Source of the DNA: Crocinitomix sp.
Lineage (GTDB): Bacteria > Bacteroidota > Bacteroidia > Flavobacteriales_D > Crocinitomicaceae
Length of the DNA stretch: 7,252 nt
Assembly (NCBI GenBank): GCA_020849935.1
Contig: JADZFJ010000090.1
Span: forward strand, 1-7,252
Direction of reading: 5' to 3'
This document shows, one piece after another, positions 5,829 to 7,252 of the stretch. How positions within the stretch are numbered: the first letter of the stretch is position 1; every line of letters starts with the position of its first letter. The translations under genes were made by a program, and so were the position numbers. Below the pieces are notes generated by a model. It made no database searches and had not been told where the DNA came from. It saw only the letters and a list, made by a program, of their open reading frames with translations.

Positions 5829-6548
5829 ATGCTAACGATCCTAAAAAAAATTCTTCCGTTTTTGGTTTTAACTTTCAGTGTACCTAGTTTTTCGCAAAAT
5901 AGAAATGATCTTGGCTATTTGTATTCAACAGATTACATGATCACCAATGCCTTGGAATTCCGTCATTTGATGGACAATGGATATCGTTTTAAAGTTGGAG
6001 GTTTTCTGGGCAGTGATATGGATTACCGGTACCGCGAAAGTATAATTTCAAGTACCGATACTTCTGTGTCTTTTGAAAATTACTTCAAAAACACTGCTAA
6101 TTATGGTATCAGAATTGGGTTAGATAAACAAATGGGCGCCAGCATTTTTTCTTTCGGTGGAGATATAAATTTGGCCTATCGAAGTGTAACGCAACAATAT
6201 TCCTATCGAACTTCGTTTATGACCCAAGATTCGATTTACCTCTTTGAGCCTTTTGGGGTGAATAATGATCTATTCTACAATTCTTCGTACATCGTTGAAC
6301 AATACTTTGTACCAAGTTTGCGCCTTTCATTTATGATGGATGTGCCTCTTGGGGATGCCTTTTTAATCAATTTTAACATAAGTACAAACTTTGGATTGCC
6401 AATTTATATGGGGTCCAAAACTATTATAGATCCTAACAACAAATTTACAAGCCCACCATCTACATTTGACTTTAATACTGGCTTTGGTTTAGGATTGCGA
6501 TATATTATAGGAAGTACGCCGTTTGAATTTAAAAAGAATAAACTATAA
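5829..6548 (+). CDS. Predicted outer-membrane beta-barrel protein
   Basis: The 239-residue product has a signal peptide (Lys6-Lys7, hydrophobic 8-18, cleavage at SFS|Q, Gln23). The mature chain is rich in alternating polar/aromatic stretches typical of amphipathic beta-strands ending in turns. Examples are GYRFKVGGFL (51-60), NYGIRIGL (91-98), FSFGGDINLAYRS (108-119), SLRLSFMMDV (163-172), FLINFNISTNFGLP (178-191) and FNTGFGLGLRYIIG (215-228). This suggests a small barrel of perhaps 8-10 strands in the outer membrane, comparable to generic Bacteroidota OMP_b-brl proteins. It does not end in the classical C-terminal Phe; a short basic tail, KKNKL, follows the last strand. No specific family or ligand is recognised. 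It begins 33 nt after the repeat-protein stop with no clear ribosome binding site, so the two are probably co-transcribed. It converges on the minus-strand gene with only 21 nt between the stops, and I see no clear terminator hairpin there. Confidence 0.8.
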   Translation: MLTILKKILPFLVLTFSVPSFSQNRNDLGYLYSTDYMITNALEFRHLMDNGYRFKVGGFLGSDMDYRYRESIISSTDTSVSFENYFKNTANYGIRIGLDKQMGASIFSFGGDINLAYRSVTQQYSYRTSFMTQDSIYLFEPFGVNNDLFYNSSYIVEQYFVPSLRLSFMMDVPLGDAFLINFNISTNFGLPIYMGSKTIIDPNNKFTSPPSTFDFNTGFGLGLRYIIGSTPFEFKKNKL

Positions 6549-6569
6549 AACTACTTTCGATTTTAAATT

Positions 6570-7252
6570 TCATTCAGGATACTGATAAATCAGACTGTCA
6601 ATCACCGTTCCATAACCAATTCCATAGGCTTCGTTTGAAAAGAAAAAAGGGGGATTGTAAAATTGATCATCCGAAGCAACTCCTTTTTCAAAGTCTTTCA
6701 ACTTTAACAAATAGGTGGCAAAATCGTTTGATATCGCATAAAATTCGATTTTGATAAGATCGGTATTTAATGGATAAACTTGATCTGAAAGTTCAAAAGG
6801 TAGATTGATGTTTTCTGTTAGCCCAGGGTTAAGATGAATTAATCGGTGAATTGGAAGTGGGATTTCTTTCCAAATTGTATCTTCAGGCATATACCCTTGT
6901 TCGGCGATATAAAATTTAAAACGAGCATATTGTTCTGTTGGCGATTCGGCATCAAAATAAATTGTTGGGGTCGACTTAGGAATCGAGAAACCAAGAGAAT
7001 CGGAAGTTGCGCTGGTATTATAATTAGGATAAAAATCAAATTGGGAGTAATTTATTGGGAAAGGCATTTGTGTCATAACTTCATGACTTTTTCCTTGATA
7101 ATTGAATGAAATGGTGTAATTCTCACCATAAATGCCTTGAAAAGCTATTTCTGATTCATAAATTCCATTGCCAAGGTTCAAATAAAAAATCGTGTCAGTT
7201 GGTGTTTGTACCTGCACGTTTTCTGGCGAAGCTTTTACCGCATTATTTGTTC
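6570..7252 (-). CDS. DUF4249-type protein, C-terminal part (start outside the window)
   Basis: This minus-strand frame ends with TGA at 6572-6570 and is open to the right edge, giving 226 visible residues without an N-terminus. A GTG at 7217-7215 is in frame, but the frame reads on upstream through 11 codons without a stop (TNNAVKASPEN), so the gene continues outside. The features fit DUF4249: an early beta-sandwich with LGNGIYESEIAFQGIYGENYTISF, then the GKSHEVMTQMPFP strand. Near the end is the FYNPPFFFSNEAYGIGYG segment, resembling the NPP...N...GYG ending of that family. Family members are usually lipoproteins of about 270-400 residues, often next to a TonB-dependent receptor gene, so such a receptor may lie to the right. 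The expected signal peptide and lipobox would be in the missing part. Confidence 0.8.
   Translation of the reverse strand, partial: TNNAVKASPENVQVQTPTDTIFYLNLGNGIYESEIAFQGIYGENYTISFNYQGKSHEVMTQMPFPINYSQFDFYPNYNTSATSDSLGFSIPKSTPTIYFDAESPTEQYARFKFYIAEQGYMPEDTIWKEIPLPIHRLIHLNPGLTENINLPFELSDQVYPLNTDLIKIEFYAISNDFATYLLKLKDFEKGVASDDQFYNPPFFFSNEAYGIGYGTVIDSLIYQYPE

Noticed and set aside
6549..6569. Shared terminator between the convergent genes
   Set aside because: The 21-nt gap is AT-rich but contains no stem-loop that I can see.

Overview
The window looks like a piece of a Bacteroidota chromosome. It is AT-rich, its genes lack clear Shine-Dalgarno sequences, and two genes encode lipoprotein signal peptides. 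Three consecutive genes have signal peptides followed directly by Gln. A CarboxypepD_reg-like domain fused to a VWA protein and a DUF4249-type protein also point to this phylum. Family names here come from motif recognition by eye, with no database search.

Layout. Left part (1-1444): a lipoprotein (233-1444) that joins an intradiol-dioxygenase-like domain to a C-terminal domain with a CPVC motif, probably thioredoxin-like. Its arginine codons differ sharply from those of the VWA gene, so it may be a recent acquisition. Middle part (1445-3322): two long non-coding stretches carry three copies of an interspersed, hairpin-forming repeat (1613-1697, 1802-1876, 3091-3242). These flank a two-gene unit with an ATGA overlap: a small GIY-YIG-like nuclease (2053-2352) and a lipoprotein of unknown function (2349-2963).

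Right part (3323-6548): three same-strand genes with 67 and 33 nt gaps, possibly one transcription unit, all encoding exported proteins. They are a CarboxypepD_reg + YfbK-like VWA/DUF3520 protein, a small secreted protein made almost entirely of six near-identical 14-residue EDWDYWE repeats, and a predicted outer-membrane beta-barrel. Convergent to these, at the right edge, is the 3' part of a DUF4249-type gene (6570-7252, minus strand), whose start lies outside the window.

The strongest candidate for something undescribed is the repeat protein at 5262-5795 in its setting. Twelve of its 14 core positions are invariant in six copies although the codons have drifted, and it sits between a VWA protein and a probable outer-membrane protein. 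A joint surface or envelope role for these three is an inference. The hairpin repeat family and the dioxygenase-like/CPVC fusion are the next most interesting items.
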